Shown one piece after another: positions 25,119 through 33,953 of a stretch of 42,522 bases of DNA. The DNA comes from Magnetococcales bacterium. Lineage in GTDB: Bacteria; Pseudomonadota; Magnetococcia; Magnetococcales; UBA8363. Each line of letters begins with the position of its first letter. Within the stretch, counting starts at the first letter, position 1. Position numbers and translations under genes: made by a program. Below the pieces are notes generated by a model, which worked only from the letters and a program-made list of their open reading frames with translations, had not been told where the DNA came from and searched no databases. The stretch is taken from the NCBI GenBank assembly GCA_015228815.1, contig JADGCV010000034.1:1-42522 (forward strand). Reading direction: 5' to 3'.

Positions 25119-25466
25119 ATGAGAAAGATGTCAAACGTTTCAACCCTCGCCGTTCTGTCTCTGGCGGGTGCCATGTTTGTCGGATCCAGCTTTACCGCCG
25201 CGACCCCTGCCAAGGCCGATGTCGTCACGGCGACCATCCTTGCCGGTTCCGCCCTGGGATTGACCCTGTGGCATGATCCCTGGCCGGTGCGCGCCCTCGT
25301 CCGTCCGATCGCCTACGTTCTTGATGTACCCAATCCCATCAAGACCCATACCCATTGTCACGGCTATTACGGTCATTACGACCATTATGTCCACGTCGGT
25401 GTTCAACCTCATTGCCACTCCGGCATCATGGCTACCGAACAGACGCCCGCTCCCGCGGCGAAGTAA
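25119..25466 (+). CDS. Small secreted His-rich protein
   Basis: A 115-residue protein without a recognised family. A signal peptide (STLAVLSLAGAMFVGSSFTA core) is likely cleaved after PAKA. A hydrophobic stretch VVTATILAGSALGLTLW follows, and near the C-terminus a dense His cluster THTHCHGYYGHYDHYVHV then PHCHSG, with two cysteines. The tail is Ala/Pro-rich. The ATG at 25119 gives a proper signal peptide; the longer frame from 25020 does not. The ribosome site is weak (GGGG 9 bases upstream). Together with the preceding gene it suggests a pair of exported metal-binding proteins. The gene ends before a strong hairpin. Confidence 0.75.
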   Translation: MRKMSNVSTLAVLSLAGAMFVGSSFTAATPAKADVVTATILAGSALGLTLWHDPWPVRALVRPIAYVLDVPNPIKTHTHCHGYYGHYDHYVHVGVQPHCHSGIMATEQTPAPAAK

Positions 25467-25478
25467 TCCTGACCTGAT

Positions 25479-25518
25479 CCCCGGTCGCGTTGCGATTCGA
25501 ACCGCAACGCGACCGGGG
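25479..25518. terminator. Perfect 16-bp hairpin between convergent genes
   Basis: CCCCGGTCGCGTTGCG (25479-25494) pairs perfectly with CGCAACGCGACCGGGG (25503-25518) around an 8-base loop. There is no T run on either side, so it is not a textbook intrinsic terminator. Its place between the convergent His-rich gene and lon suggests it blocks or insulates transcription from both. Confidence 0.7.
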
Positions 25519-25574
25519 CAGGCCCGGGACGCATCAACCTTTCCATGATTCGCCCGGATCCGGTATCAACAGGT

Positions 25575-28115
25575 TTATTCGAAAACAAGTTTGGGGACCT
25601 GGGGATACTTTGTGACGAAGTGAACGGTAAACCCTTCGCGAATGTATTCGGGGACCTCTTCGTAATCCTTGCGGTTGGCCTCCGGCAGAATCAATTCCCG
25701 CAATCCGACCCGGCGGGCAGCGATGACCTTTTCGCGAATCCCCCCCACTGCCAACACCTGTCCCGTCAAGGTGATCTCTCCCGTCATGGCCAACTGTCGC
25801 GAAACCGGTACATTTTGGGCCAGGGACAGGAGTGCCGTCGCCATCGTCACCCCCGCCGAGGGGCCATCCTTGGGAGTGGCGCCCTCGGGAACATGAAGAT
25901 GAATCATCTTCTCTTCCAACAATGCCACATCGCCCCCCAACGCCTTGCATTGGGCCAATATGTAATGATAGGCAATCTCCGCCGATTCCTTCATCACCTC
26001 GCCCAACTTTCCGGTCAGTGAAAACCGTGACTTGCCTGTCCCATAGACCACCGCTTCCACATCCAGGGTTGCCCCGCCCATGGAAGTCCAGGCCAGTCCC
26101 GTCACGATTCCAACCCCGGAAAACGGCTTTTCATCACGAAAATCAGGTTTCCCCAGAAAATCGACCACCTGGTTCTGCCCCACATGGATCGGCGTCTGGG
26201 CGTTGGATTCGAGAATCCGTACCGCCGCCTTGCGGGCGATGGCGCCGATCTTTTGTTCCAGACGCCGCACCCCCGCCTCACGGGCGTAACCCTCGATGAT
26301 GGTACGCAGCGCATCCCGCGAAAAACGCAGATGATCCCGCGTCAAACCATTCTTCTGCAACTGCTTGGGTATGAGATGGTTGCGGGAAATGTTGACCTTC
26401 TCCTCGCTGATGTATCCCGACAAACGAATCACCTCCATCCGATCCATCAAGGGACGCGGAATGGTGTCGAGCTGGTTGGCGGTGCAGATGAACAATATTT
26501 TCGACAGGTCGAATCGGACATCCACATAATGGTCGAGGAATTCCGTGTTTTGTTCCGGATCCAGCACCTCCAGCAACGCCGACGCCGGGTCCCCCTGATA
26601 ACTGGCACCGATCTTGTCCACCTCATCGAGCATGATGATCGGATTGGCGACTTTCTTCAAACGCAAGGCCTGCATCACCTTGCCGGGCATCGCTCCGACA
26701 TAGGTGCGGCGATGCCCCTTGATTTCCGCCTCGTCTCGCATCCCGCCAACCGAAAACCGGAAAAATTCCCGTCCCACTGCCTGGGCCACCGAACGACCAA
26801 TCGATGTCTTGCCGACCCCTGGCGGTCCAACCAGAAGAATGATCGACCCGCCGATCTCCCCCTTGAGCTTGCCCACGGCCAAAAATTCAAGGATGCGCTC
26901 CTTGACATCGTCCAGGCCATCGTGATCGCGGTTGAGTATTTTTCGCGCCCGCTTGATGTCAAGTTTGTCCTTGGAATAAACCCCCCAGGGCAGGCTGGTC
27001 AGCCAATCGACATAGTTGCGCGTCACCCCGTATTCGGAAGAACCGGTCTCCAATACCGACAGTTTGTCCAACTCGTCGTCGATCTTCTTTTCCGCCTCCT
27101 CGGGCAGGGTCAGTTTTTTCAACCGCTCCCGGAACTGCTCGACATCGGCGGTACGGTCGTCCTTGGTGATGCCGAGTTCCTTCTGAATCTCCTTGAGTTG
27201 CTCCCGCAAAAAGAAATGACGCTGATGTTCCGATATGCCCTCCTCGACCTGCTTGGAAATCTTGTCCTGAACCTTGACCATTTCCAGTTCCTTCTTGAGA
27301 AGCACCAGCACTTTCTCAAGACGTTCGCGGATGTCGAGCGTTTCCAGAACCTCCTGGAGTTCCTCGCGCCGGGAACTGGTCATCGAGGCGACAAAATCGG
27401 CCAAACGGTCGGGCTCGCCAAAGTTGTGCCGCGACAGGAACATCTTGACCTGTTCCTGATACAGCGAATCGTACTTCAGGATTTCCTTGAGGGAACTGAT
27501 CACCGCCAGGGTGTAGGGTTTGATGACCTCCGCATCAAAATTGGCGGGCGTCTTTTCATGATGGAGCACCCGGGCGACGATCGGCGGTTCCGCTTTTTCG
27601 ATACCGCTGATCTCGAAACGGGAGATCCCCTCCGCCAGGAGCTTGACCTGTTTGTTCTCCTCGTTGACCGCCGCCTCCATGATGCGGGCGACCGTACCAA
27701 AACGGAACAACTGCCCCGCGTCGAACACCTTTTCTCCATCCTCGGCATGGGACAATACGATGCCGAACATCTTGCCCGGCGTATCCAGGGCATAACGGAT
27801 GGTGTCGTAATAGGGCGATCCTTCAACCTGTATCGGCGTCAGCATGCCAGGGAAAAAAGGGCGTCCCCCCAGTGGATAGATCACCAGTTGCGCTGGCAAC
27901 AGGTCATCAAGCCGGGCGGGCGGATGGTTTTGCGCCGATGCGGCGGATTGGGATGGTACCCCCGGTTGCGACTCGGATGGCACACCCGAATCCCTGACAC
28001 CATTGTCTTCCGTCGTTGCATCCGGTTCACGCTCCCGGCTTTCCCCGGTTTCCGGCTCTTCAACCACCTTGTCCACCGTTTCGGAAACCTCTGGATTCTT
28101 TGGATCGTCTGACAT
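25575..28115 (-). CDS. lon: ATP-dependent Lon protease
   Basis: The cytoplasmic AAA+ serine protease that degrades misfolded and regulatory proteins. The 846-residue product has the LON substrate-binding N-domain (about 70-270), the AAA+ module with Walker A GPPGVGKT at 430-437 and Walker B IMLDEVDKIG, and the protease domain with the Ser753-Lys796 dyad (DGPSAGVTMA and GIREKVIAARR). Before the N-domain lies an unusual extension of about 60 acidic, Ser/Pro-rich residues (SDDPKNPEVSET onwards). ATG 28115 with AAGGACG upstream is used; the frame could run to 28238, but that would cover the heat-shock promoter. The sigma-32-like promoter at 28183-28211 suggests heat-shock control, as known for E. 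coli lon. Confidence 0.97.
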   Translation of the reverse strand: MSDDPKNPEVSETVDKVVEEPETGESREREPDATTEDNGVRDSGVPSESQPGVPSQSAASAQNHPPARLDDLLPAQLVIYPLGGRPFFPGMLTPIQVEGSPYYDTIRYALDTPGKMFGIVLSHAEDGEKVFDAGQLFRFGTVARIMEAAVNEENKQVKLLAEGISRFEISGIEKAEPPIVARVLHHEKTPANFDAEVIKPYTLAVISSLKEILKYDSLYQEQVKMFLSRHNFGEPDRLADFVASMTSSRREELQEVLETLDIRERLEKVLVLLKKELEMVKVQDKISKQVEEGISEHQRHFFLREQLKEIQKELGITKDDRTADVEQFRERLKKLTLPEEAEKKIDDELDKLSVLETGSSEYGVTRNYVDWLTSLPWGVYSKDKLDIKRARKILNRDHDGLDDVKERILEFLAVGKLKGEIGGSIILLVGPPGVGKTSIGRSVAQAVGREFFRFSVGGMRDEAEIKGHRRTYVGAMPGKVMQALRLKKVANPIIMLDEVDKIGASYQGDPASALLEVLDPEQNTEFLDHYVDVRFDLSKILFICTANQLDTIPRPLMDRMEVIRLSGYISEEKVNISRNHLIPKQLQKNGLTRDHLRFSRDALRTIIEGYAREAGVRRLEQKIGAIARKAAVRILESNAQTPIHVGQNQVVDFLGKPDFRDEKPFSGVGIVTGLAWTSMGGATLDVEAVVYGTGKSRFSLTGKLGEVMKESAEIAYHYILAQCKALGGDVALLEEKMIHLHVPEGATPKDGPSAGVTMATALLSLAQNVPVSRQLAMTGEITLTGQVLAVGGIREKVIAARRVGLRELILPEANRKDYEEVPEYIREGFTVHFVTKYPQVPKLVFE

Positions 28116-28182
28116 GAACTTCGTCCTTGCGTAAATGGCCAGCGGGCGAACAGCAGCACGTCCTGTCTGCTTGTTTTCCACT

Positions 28183-28211
28183 ATATGGGGCCAGTTTGCA
28201 TAATATGCAAG
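28183..28211 (-). promoter_or_regulatory. Sigma-32 (heat-shock) promoter of lon
   Basis: On the minus strand CTTGCA (28211-28206) is followed after 15 bases by CCCCATAT (28190-28183). Against the sigma-32 consensus CTTGAA-N13-17-CCCCATNT, the -35 matches 5 of 6 positions and the -10 matches fully. Transcription would start about 60 bases before the lon ATG. Confidence 0.75.
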
Positions 28212-28428
28212 TCCGCCGAAACGAATCGGCGCCCTCAAAGGGGTGATCCATCATGAATCAAACGCTGAAGAGGACGGGTGAACAGCAAACATATCCACGG
28301 AGAGCAAGAAAAACCGGTCAAACGACGCGAGGGACACTACCAGGAACATTCCACACGTACATCACCCAGTCCCGAACCCTTGCCAATAGCAGCAAAAGGA
28401 TCCGGGACCGGGAACATGACGCATCGTC
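28212..28428. other. Spacer between erpA and the lon promoter
   Basis: About 217 bases following the erpA stop on the minus strand. A plus-strand frame (28253-28570) runs into erpA antisense and has no family resemblance. No terminator hairpin with a T run was found, so read-through from erpA into lon is possible. Confidence 0.3.
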
Positions 28429-28782
28429 TCAAGAATTGGCGCAGCCGCCCGACGTGTTCGGAGTGAAGGATTTGCCACAACCGCAGGAACTGGCGGCATT
28501 GGGATTCTTGATGACAAACTGGGATCCGTTGAGATCCTCGACAAAATCGACCTCCGCTCCACGCAGATAATTGCCCGACATCGGATCCACCAGAACCTTC
28601 ACGCCCTCCGATTCGATCAAGGCATCGTTGTCTTCCTGATTTTCGTCAAAGGTGAAACCATACTGAAATCCGGAACAGCCACCTCCGGAGACAAAAATGC
28701 GCAACTTCAGATTTGGGTTGTTCTCTTCGGCCAGAAGGGAACCGAGTTTCCTGCTGGCATTCTGGGTCAAGGTCACTGGCAT
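28429..28782 (-). CDS. erpA: Iron-sulfur cluster insertion protein ErpA (A-type carrier)
   Basis: An A-type carrier that passes 4Fe-4S or 2Fe-2S clusters to target proteins. The 117-residue product has the three invariant cysteines in [11 protein letters not shown] and in SSCGCGKSF, plus the family segments [10 protein letters not shown] and [16 protein letters not shown]. The length fits E. coli ErpA (114). ATG 28782 is chosen because GAGGAG lies 10 bases upstream and the protein then starts right at the conserved MPVTLTQNA; a longer frame up to 28893 adds only unconserved sequence. It lies upstream of lon on the same strand. Closely related IscA or SufA proteins are possible, but no isc or suf genes are adjacent. 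Confidence 0.88.
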   Translation of the reverse strand: MPVTLTQNASRKLGSLLAEENNPNLKLRIFVSGGGCSGFQYGFTFDENQEDNDALIESEGVKVLVDPMSGNYLRGAEVDFVEDLNGSQFVIKNPNAASSCGCGKSFTPNTSGGCANS

Positions 28783-28976
28783 GAAAGGATTCTCCTCAAG
28801 AATTGTATTGGCATCGGGCAGGATCATGGCATTGCCCGACGAATCATGCAAACATGGACGGAATTTTTCCGAAGTCTTTCCTGGCAGTATCATGCAACGA
28901 TGTCGTCATGGCAACAAATTTGTTTTTCTATTGGACAAGCCCCGACATTTCCACTTTCCGGCAAGGCAAGGTTTCG

Positions 28977-30266
28977 ATGTCCGAAGACTCCGTTGAAAAA
29001 AGGCGATTTCCGCTCCCCATCGTGGAAGGATGGCGCGACCGGTATTGGACCCTGAGGGGGCACCTGTCGCGCCTGAGGCGGCTGGGCAACCTTTCCGACC
29101 ATGAATTCAAGCGGTTGGCCATTGAGGATCAGTGGAAATTTCTGCGCCGGAAGGAAATCCGGGTACATGGAGAAACGGCACTCCGCGCAAACGAAGCTCT
29201 GAACTGGCTGTTTCGCGCCCAGGATGCCACCACCGATGATGGCGTGTCCATGGGTTGTTTTCCGATGGACGAGGGCAACACGATCTGGCGGCCTTCTTAT
29301 CCTGAAACCACGGGCTACATCATCGTCACGCTCCTGGAATACGCCGATGCGTTTCAGTGCCCGGAGGCAAAGAAACGGGCCCGAATCATGGGATTGTGGG
29401 AAGCAGCCATCCAGATGCCCTCCGGAGCGGTTCAGGGAGGGATGGTGGTGGAGGCATCCCGTCAGGCTCCGGCGGTATTCAATACCGGCATGGTGTTGCA
29501 GGGATGGACCGCCCTGTTGCATCGGGAATGGAACGACACCCTGGCCCGTGCGGCGACGAAGGCGGCGGATTTTCTCGTCGCCGACCAGGGAGCGGACGGC
29601 CATTTCCGCACCCATGGCCCGTTTGTCCGCCAGGATCGCATCAAGACCTACAATGTTCTGTGCGCCTGGCCACTCTATCGTCTGGGCGTCCTCCAAAACC
29701 ATGAGGGATACCGCCGGGCAGCCCTGAAATCGGCCCGGGCGGCCATGTCGCGACAACAGGCCAACGGCTGGTTTGCCCAGAACGATCTGACCCGTCCCGA
29801 GGCACCACTGACCCATACGATCGGTTACACGCTTCAGGGGTTGCTGGAGGTCGGCGCAGCAGCCAACGACGCCGAAATGATCCATTCGGCCTCCCGCGGA
29901 CTGGAACCTCTGCTCGCCCGTATCGATTCCCGCGGTTTTCTGCACGGTCGCTTCGACGAACGTTGGCGACCGGTGGGACATTCCAGCTGTCTTACCGGCA
30001 GCGCCCAGATCGCCATCGTCTGCTATCGCCTCCATGAAATCGCCGGTCAGCGCCACCATCGGGAATACGGTGACCGCCTCGTCGATTTCCTGAAGGGACT
30101 GCAAGACATCACCACCCCCCACCCCGGAATTCGTGGCGCCCTGGCCGGATCCCATCCCATGTTTCTCGGCGGCTACATGACGGCAGGATACCCCAACTGG
30201 GCGACCAAATATTTTCTCGATGCCCTCATGCTCCAGGATCGCCTCGATCGATCCGATGGATCATGA
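28977..30266 (+). CDS. Uncharacterised protein, probable alpha/alpha-toroid fold
   Basis: A 429-residue soluble protein that I cannot place in a named family. Repeated helical hairpins with aromatic-rich turns are visible (SYPETTGYIIVTLLEYADAF; VFNTGMVLQGWTALLHREW; TYNVLCAWPLYRLGVLQNH; THTIGYTLQGLLEVGAAAN; LTGSAQIAIVCYRLHEI; GYPNWATKYFLDALMLQ). This pattern suggests an (alpha/alpha)6 barrel like those of six-hairpin glycosidases, polysaccharide lyases, epimerases of the AGE type or prenyltransferase/cyclase repeats. Conserved-looking acidic and aromatic residues line the repeats, but no catalytic signature can be named. There is no signal peptide. ATG 28977 has AAGG six bases upstream. The O-glycosylation ligase nearby makes a role in polysaccharide synthesis thinkable but unproven. 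Confidence 0.75.
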   Translation: MSEDSVEKRRFPLPIVEGWRDRYWTLRGHLSRLRRLGNLSDHEFKRLAIEDQWKFLRRKEIRVHGETALRANEALNWLFRAQDATTDDGVSMGCFPMDEGNTIWRPSYPETTGYIIVTLLEYADAFQCPEAKKRARIMGLWEAAIQMPSGAVQGGMVVEASRQAPAVFNTGMVLQGWTALLHREWNDTLARAATKAADFLVADQGADGHFRTHGPFVRQDRIKTYNVLCAWPLYRLGVLQNHEGYRRAALKSARAAMSRQQANGWFAQNDLTRPEAPLTHTIGYTLQGLLEVGAAANDAEMIHSASRGLEPLLARIDSRGFLHGRFDERWRPVGHSSCLTGSAQIAIVCYRLHEIAGQRHHREYGDRLVDFLKGLQDITTPHPGIRGALAGSHPMFLGGYMTAGYPNWATKYFLDALMLQDRLDRSDGS

Positions 30267-30332
30267 TCAACGCCGTGGTCATTTCCAGGGTCCACCATAC
30301 TTGATTGTTGGGCTGAAAGAAAAATCGCTCCG

Positions 30333-32201
30333 TCAGGTCCAGCGATACTTTAAGATCTCCCGAACCGCCGGCAACCGCGGCAATTCGAGGAGTGTCTGTC
30401 CAAGAATCTCCAGTCCCTGACCTCCCAGGTCCATGCCAATGGTATAAAGCCCCCCGGAACGACTTTTTCCCGAGATGGATTTACCATTGATGTCCATCCG
30501 GGCCAACAATTCAAGGACCTGCAATAAAGCCCCCGCCTGGTGCTGCACGTTGAAGGAAACGTGCAGGGAAACCTGGGTATTGCTCAAATCCCAGTGCCCC
30601 TTTTCCCACTCGTCGGGATGAATCCGGGGGCAATCCCGACGATGCACGATCCACAGGCCATCTTCCGACAGACGACCGACGATTGCATCCGGTGGGACCG
30701 CAAGACAGCAGGTGGACCAACGGATGTCCTCGCCCGTCAGGGAGGTCATCTGGAAGGTGCCGGAGGTGCTGCGATTGATCCCCTTCAGGGTGGAGCGACC
30801 GCTTTTGAGCGCCTGTTTGATCAGGGTACGCGCCCGGGCTGTCTTGACACTTTGCAGCCAGGAACGCTGTGGCCAACCGTTTCTGGCGGTCAGAATCCGC
30901 ACGACATCACCATCCTGCAACGGATAATCGGCCGCCCGCGGAATCTCGTTGACCTTGGCCCCGATGCAGCGATGCCCCAGATCGGTGTGAATCATGTAGG
31001 CAAAATCCAATACCACGGCCCCCACCGGAAACGTATGTCGGTCTCCCTTGGGCGTATAGACATCCAGAAGATCGGGCAGGACATGGGCATGTACCTCCGA
31101 CATGCGCAGATCGCTGTCGCCCAGGGTTGCCAAAAGACGCATATACTTGGCCGGATCGGGTCCACTGACGCCCCATTCCGCCAACACCCCCATGCGGTTG
31201 GCCAGGTCGTCGTGTTTACGCACCACCTGGATGTTGATGGGATTGCCTTCCCAAAGGATGCGACTGGTCAAGGCGCGAAAACCATTGACCCTCGGGGCGT
31301 TCATGTAATCGCGCACATGCCGGGGCAGTGGACCGAACAAAGCGTGCATCTTGCCCAGTACCCGCCACGCCGCGTCATCGTCGGCGACCAACAGCCGAAT
31401 CCGGTACACCGGCCATCCCACCCGCATCAGATGCCCGGTCCCCGGTTTTTCCGACAGGCAGAAAAAATCGGAAAGGGTCTTGCCCTCAATGGTAAAATCA
31501 TGGGCCAGATGTTCACCAAGCACCTGTTTCAGATGCCGGCTCAACTGATCCATGCTCGAACGCCCCTTCAGGATCAGCTCGTCGAGGATCTTTCGCGCCT
31601 GGCGATTCTGTACCGGCATCAGGAACGGCAAGATCCGATCGATGATGGCATCGGCCAGGGTGATCATCCCCAGCCTCCGGGCAACCCCGACATAGATCAG
31701 GGAAAGGCTGGCCTTGTTCCTCGCCTTGTCGGGACCGTGGACGTACAGGGTTTCGGCGTTGTGGTACACATCGAAGGTTTTGATGATCAATACCCGCAGG
31801 TCCTTCGATGCCGACTGGAGAATGCGCCGATAGGTCGCGGGCAGGTCCCCGGCCCCGGTTTGCAGGTTGCGAATTTTCGAAAGGGCCAACACCAGGCGCA
31901 AGACATCGGGATCGAACTGCTCGATCTTTTGCCGGGCGTTGGCCTCGGGAGGGGCATCCTCGACGGCATCGTGCAGCAGGGCAGCGCAAACAGCCACATC
32001 GTCGTTGAGCCCCCACGACAGAATATTGTAGGCGACACTGAGGCAGTGACTGACATACGGTCCGCCATCGACCTTCCTGGTCTGACCCTGATGAAATGCC
32101 ATCGCCATCGTCGCCGCATCCAGAACGCGATGGCCCGCCTCCACGCCAAGTCTGGTCCGGGACAGATTGACGAGTTCCTCGACGTGTTGTTCAGGTTTCA
32201 T
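30333..32201 (-). CDS. RelA/SpoT-family protein, intact hydrolase site, degenerate synthetase
   Basis: A 622-residue member of the long RSH family with HD hydrolase, synthetase, TGS and C-terminal ACT regions. The hydrolase residues seen in Rel/SpoT are kept at almost the same numbers: His52, His77-Asp78, Glu81-Asp82 (LLHDAVEDAP), Asp144 and Asn148 (FDVYHN). The synthetase region is eroded: the usual GYQSLHT reads GFRALTS (307-313), and the EVQIRT segment reads NIQVVRK (323-329), so the catalytic glutamate is lost. The TGS domain is clear (LLDVYTPKGDRHTFPVGAVVLDFAY) and an ACT-like end is present (SFNVQHQAGALLQVLELLAR). It should therefore degrade, not make, (p)ppGpp, if it is still an enzyme. 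ATG 32201 matches the family N-terminus; the ribosome site is poor. It sits apart from the usual rpoZ-spoT context. Confidence 0.85.
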   Translation of the reverse strand: MKPEQHVEELVNLSRTRLGVEAGHRVLDAATMAMAFHQGQTRKVDGGPYVSHCLSVAYNILSWGLNDDVAVCAALLHDAVEDAPPEANARQKIEQFDPDVLRLVLALSKIRNLQTGAGDLPATYRRILQSASKDLRVLIIKTFDVYHNAETLYVHGPDKARNKASLSLIYVGVARRLGMITLADAIIDRILPFLMPVQNRQARKILDELILKGRSSMDQLSRHLKQVLGEHLAHDFTIEGKTLSDFFCLSEKPGTGHLMRVGWPVYRIRLLVADDDAAWRVLGKMHALFGPLPRHVRDYMNAPRVNGFRALTSRILWEGNPINIQVVRKHDDLANRMGVLAEWGVSGPDPAKYMRLLATLGDSDLRMSEVHAHVLPDLLDVYTPKGDRHTFPVGAVVLDFAYMIHTDLGHRCIGAKVNEIPRAADYPLQDGDVVRILTARNGWPQRSWLQSVKTARARTLIKQALKSGRSTLKGINRSTSGTFQMTSLTGEDIRWSTCCLAVPPDAIVGRLSEDGLWIVHRRDCPRIHPDEWEKGHWDLSNTQVSLHVSFNVQHQAGALLQVLELLARMDINGKSISGKSRSGGLYTIGMDLGGQGLEILGQTLLELPRLPAVREILKYRWT

Positions 32202-32471
32202 GAAGGTCGCCGAAGGATTGGCTCCGCCAGGCCAACTCTTGCGAAACCGGCCTGGAAACAAGACGGACCATTAAGAAAAGGTTCGCCTCCAGATCGTCAT
32301 GATGCAGGGAAAATGGAGGAAGGTCAATTCAATGAAAAGCACCTTCCGACCAAAACCGAAAAATGTTTCCCGAAGTCGTCACGCCTACCGAAGAATGCCA
32401 CCGTGATCTTTCCGGCCCCAAGCCAGCGATTCAAGACCTTCCCCGGGTCCCTATCCATCGGGGGGCCCAAT

Positions 32472-33953
32472 TCAGGATAAGGACCGCTCCGCGGACAACC
32501 GCACCGGAAAAACATGCCGCATTGCTGAACGTCGTTCACCAGAAGTTTCATGGCTTACGTCATTCCGGATCTTGAATGTTTTCTTTGCCATCCAGTACAA
32601 AATAACAATAATACTCATATAATGATAGGGAAGATCGTAGTAGGCCAATCCAAGGGAAATCCCGGCGGTGTAATAGCCGACAAAGCCCAGCATGACCATT
32701 TTTGCCAGAGTGGCACTCCAGGACAGTTCCGGATCCTTGCGACACCGGGAAACCACCCACCAACCGCACCTGAGACTGGTCAAATGCATGAATATCCAAA
32801 TGAAAAGCCCCACATAGCCCTGTTCGGCCAAGACCTCGAAGTAGATCGAATGGGCATCATGCCGAAAAACACCCGGCGTATAACGATCGAAAACTCCCTG
32901 AGTGAACGCTCCGAACCCTCCCCCAAGGAACGGACGATCCTTGGCCAATGCCCGGGCCATGGCCCAGGCATTGAAGCGACCAATGACCGAGAGATCCTGT
33001 AGAATCTCGGCATCATCCTTGATCAATCCTTTTTTTGGCCCCAGTTCATCAATCATGACAATCGCTTCCGAAACCGCCATTGGCAATTCCAAGTCATTGA
33101 GAAACAATGATTTCAAGGGGAACGACGCGAGAATGAAAGACATGTTCAATGATTCGAGCATGGGACTGACACGATTGACCCATCGATCCGGCATCATCGA
33201 AACGGCCAACGGAACAATGAATACCATTATGGCAATAGCCTTCACTTTTTTCCGCGAAAAAATCCAGAACACCGTTCCCATGGAGATCAGGGCCACCAGA
33301 CCTCCCCGGGAATAACTGCCGAAAATGGCAAGAACACATAAAAAATTATGCCCCAGCAACCCCAAACGGACAATCAGTTTCTTTGATTCAATCATGAAAT
33401 AAACAGACAAGGGCAACGTCATGTTCAGGGCCAGGGCGAAGGTATTATTATCGGCAATGAATGAATATTCGGGCCCCATCACCCGGAAATAGCCCCCCTT
33501 GATGAGCGTGAACAACCCTCCCTTGAAACCAAAAAAACCGATGGAAATGGCAATGATTGCTATGAGCGTGATAATCTGCTTTTTTTCCTTGATCAGAATG
33601 TAGGTGACGACGACCAAGACCTGGATCTTGACGAAACGGTCCCATTCGGCCCATGCCGCCCCCGGTTCCAGGGCGTTCATGGCTGTCACCGTTGTCCAAA
33701 AAATAAACAGAATCCAGAAAAATACCGGGGACACAAAAGGAATCCCTTTTCGTACCTCCCCGGAACGAAACATGGCCAGGATCGTGACAAGGGCAACAAA
33801 GTAATTAAATCTGAAATCGTAGGCAAAACCCCATGCCAACCGGTGCGGGGTCATGTAGGTCAACCAAGCCCACATGTACACCCCATAATGCGGGCGAACG
33901 AAAATCAGCGGAAGGGAGCCAAAGACGATCAGAGTCAATAACAGGTCACGCAT
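32472..33953 (-). CDS. O-antigen ligase-like membrane protein (exosortase A-associated O-glycosylation ligase type)
   Basis: A 493-residue polytopic inner-membrane protein. The N-terminus (MRDLLLTLIVFGSLPLIFVRPHYGVYMWAW), the FNYFVALVTI segment, IADNNTFALALNMTLPL, GSYSRGGLVAL and the periplasmic-loop motif RHDAHSIYFEVLAEQGYVGL match the putative O-glycosylation ligase family found with exosortase/EPS systems. Ten or more spans are visible. Residues about 262-320 (RVSPMLESLN to AEILQDL) form an extra loop that relatives, as I remember them, do not have; they pass from MPDRW directly to the RFNAW segment. ATG 33953 fits the family N-terminus; ATG 33971 would add 6 residues. No exosortase or glycosyltransferase gene lies in the window. 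Confidence 0.85.
   Translation of the reverse strand: MRDLLLTLIVFGSLPLIFVRPHYGVYMWAWLTYMTPHRLAWGFAYDFRFNYFVALVTILAMFRSGEVRKGIPFVSPVFFWILFIFWTTVTAMNALEPGAAWAEWDRFVKIQVLVVVTYILIKEKKQIITLIAIIAISIGFFGFKGGLFTLIKGGYFRVMGPEYSFIADNNTFALALNMTLPLSVYFMIESKKLIVRLGLLGHNFLCVLAIFGSYSRGGLVALISMGTVFWIFSRKKVKAIAIMVFIVPLAVSMMPDRWVNRVSPMLESLNMSFILASFPLKSLFLNDLELPMAVSEAIVMIDELGPKKGLIKDDAEILQDLSVIGRFNAWAMARALAKDRPFLGGGFGAFTQGVFDRYTPGVFRHDAHSIYFEVLAEQGYVGLFIWIFMHLTSLRCGWWVVSRCRKDPELSWSATLAKMVMLGFVGYYTAGISLGLAYYDLPYHYMSIIVILYWMAKKTFKIRNDVSHETSGERRSAMRHVFPVRLSAERSLS

Noticed and set aside
26184-28112. Long plus-strand open frame of 642 codons antisense to lon
   Set aside because: The minus strand encodes Lon with every catalytic motif; the plus frame has no family features and is a GC-driven shadow.
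30540-32480. 646-codon plus-strand frame antisense to the RelA/SpoT homologue
   Set aside because: TGS, HD and ACT-like regions are clear on the minus strand; the plus frame has none.
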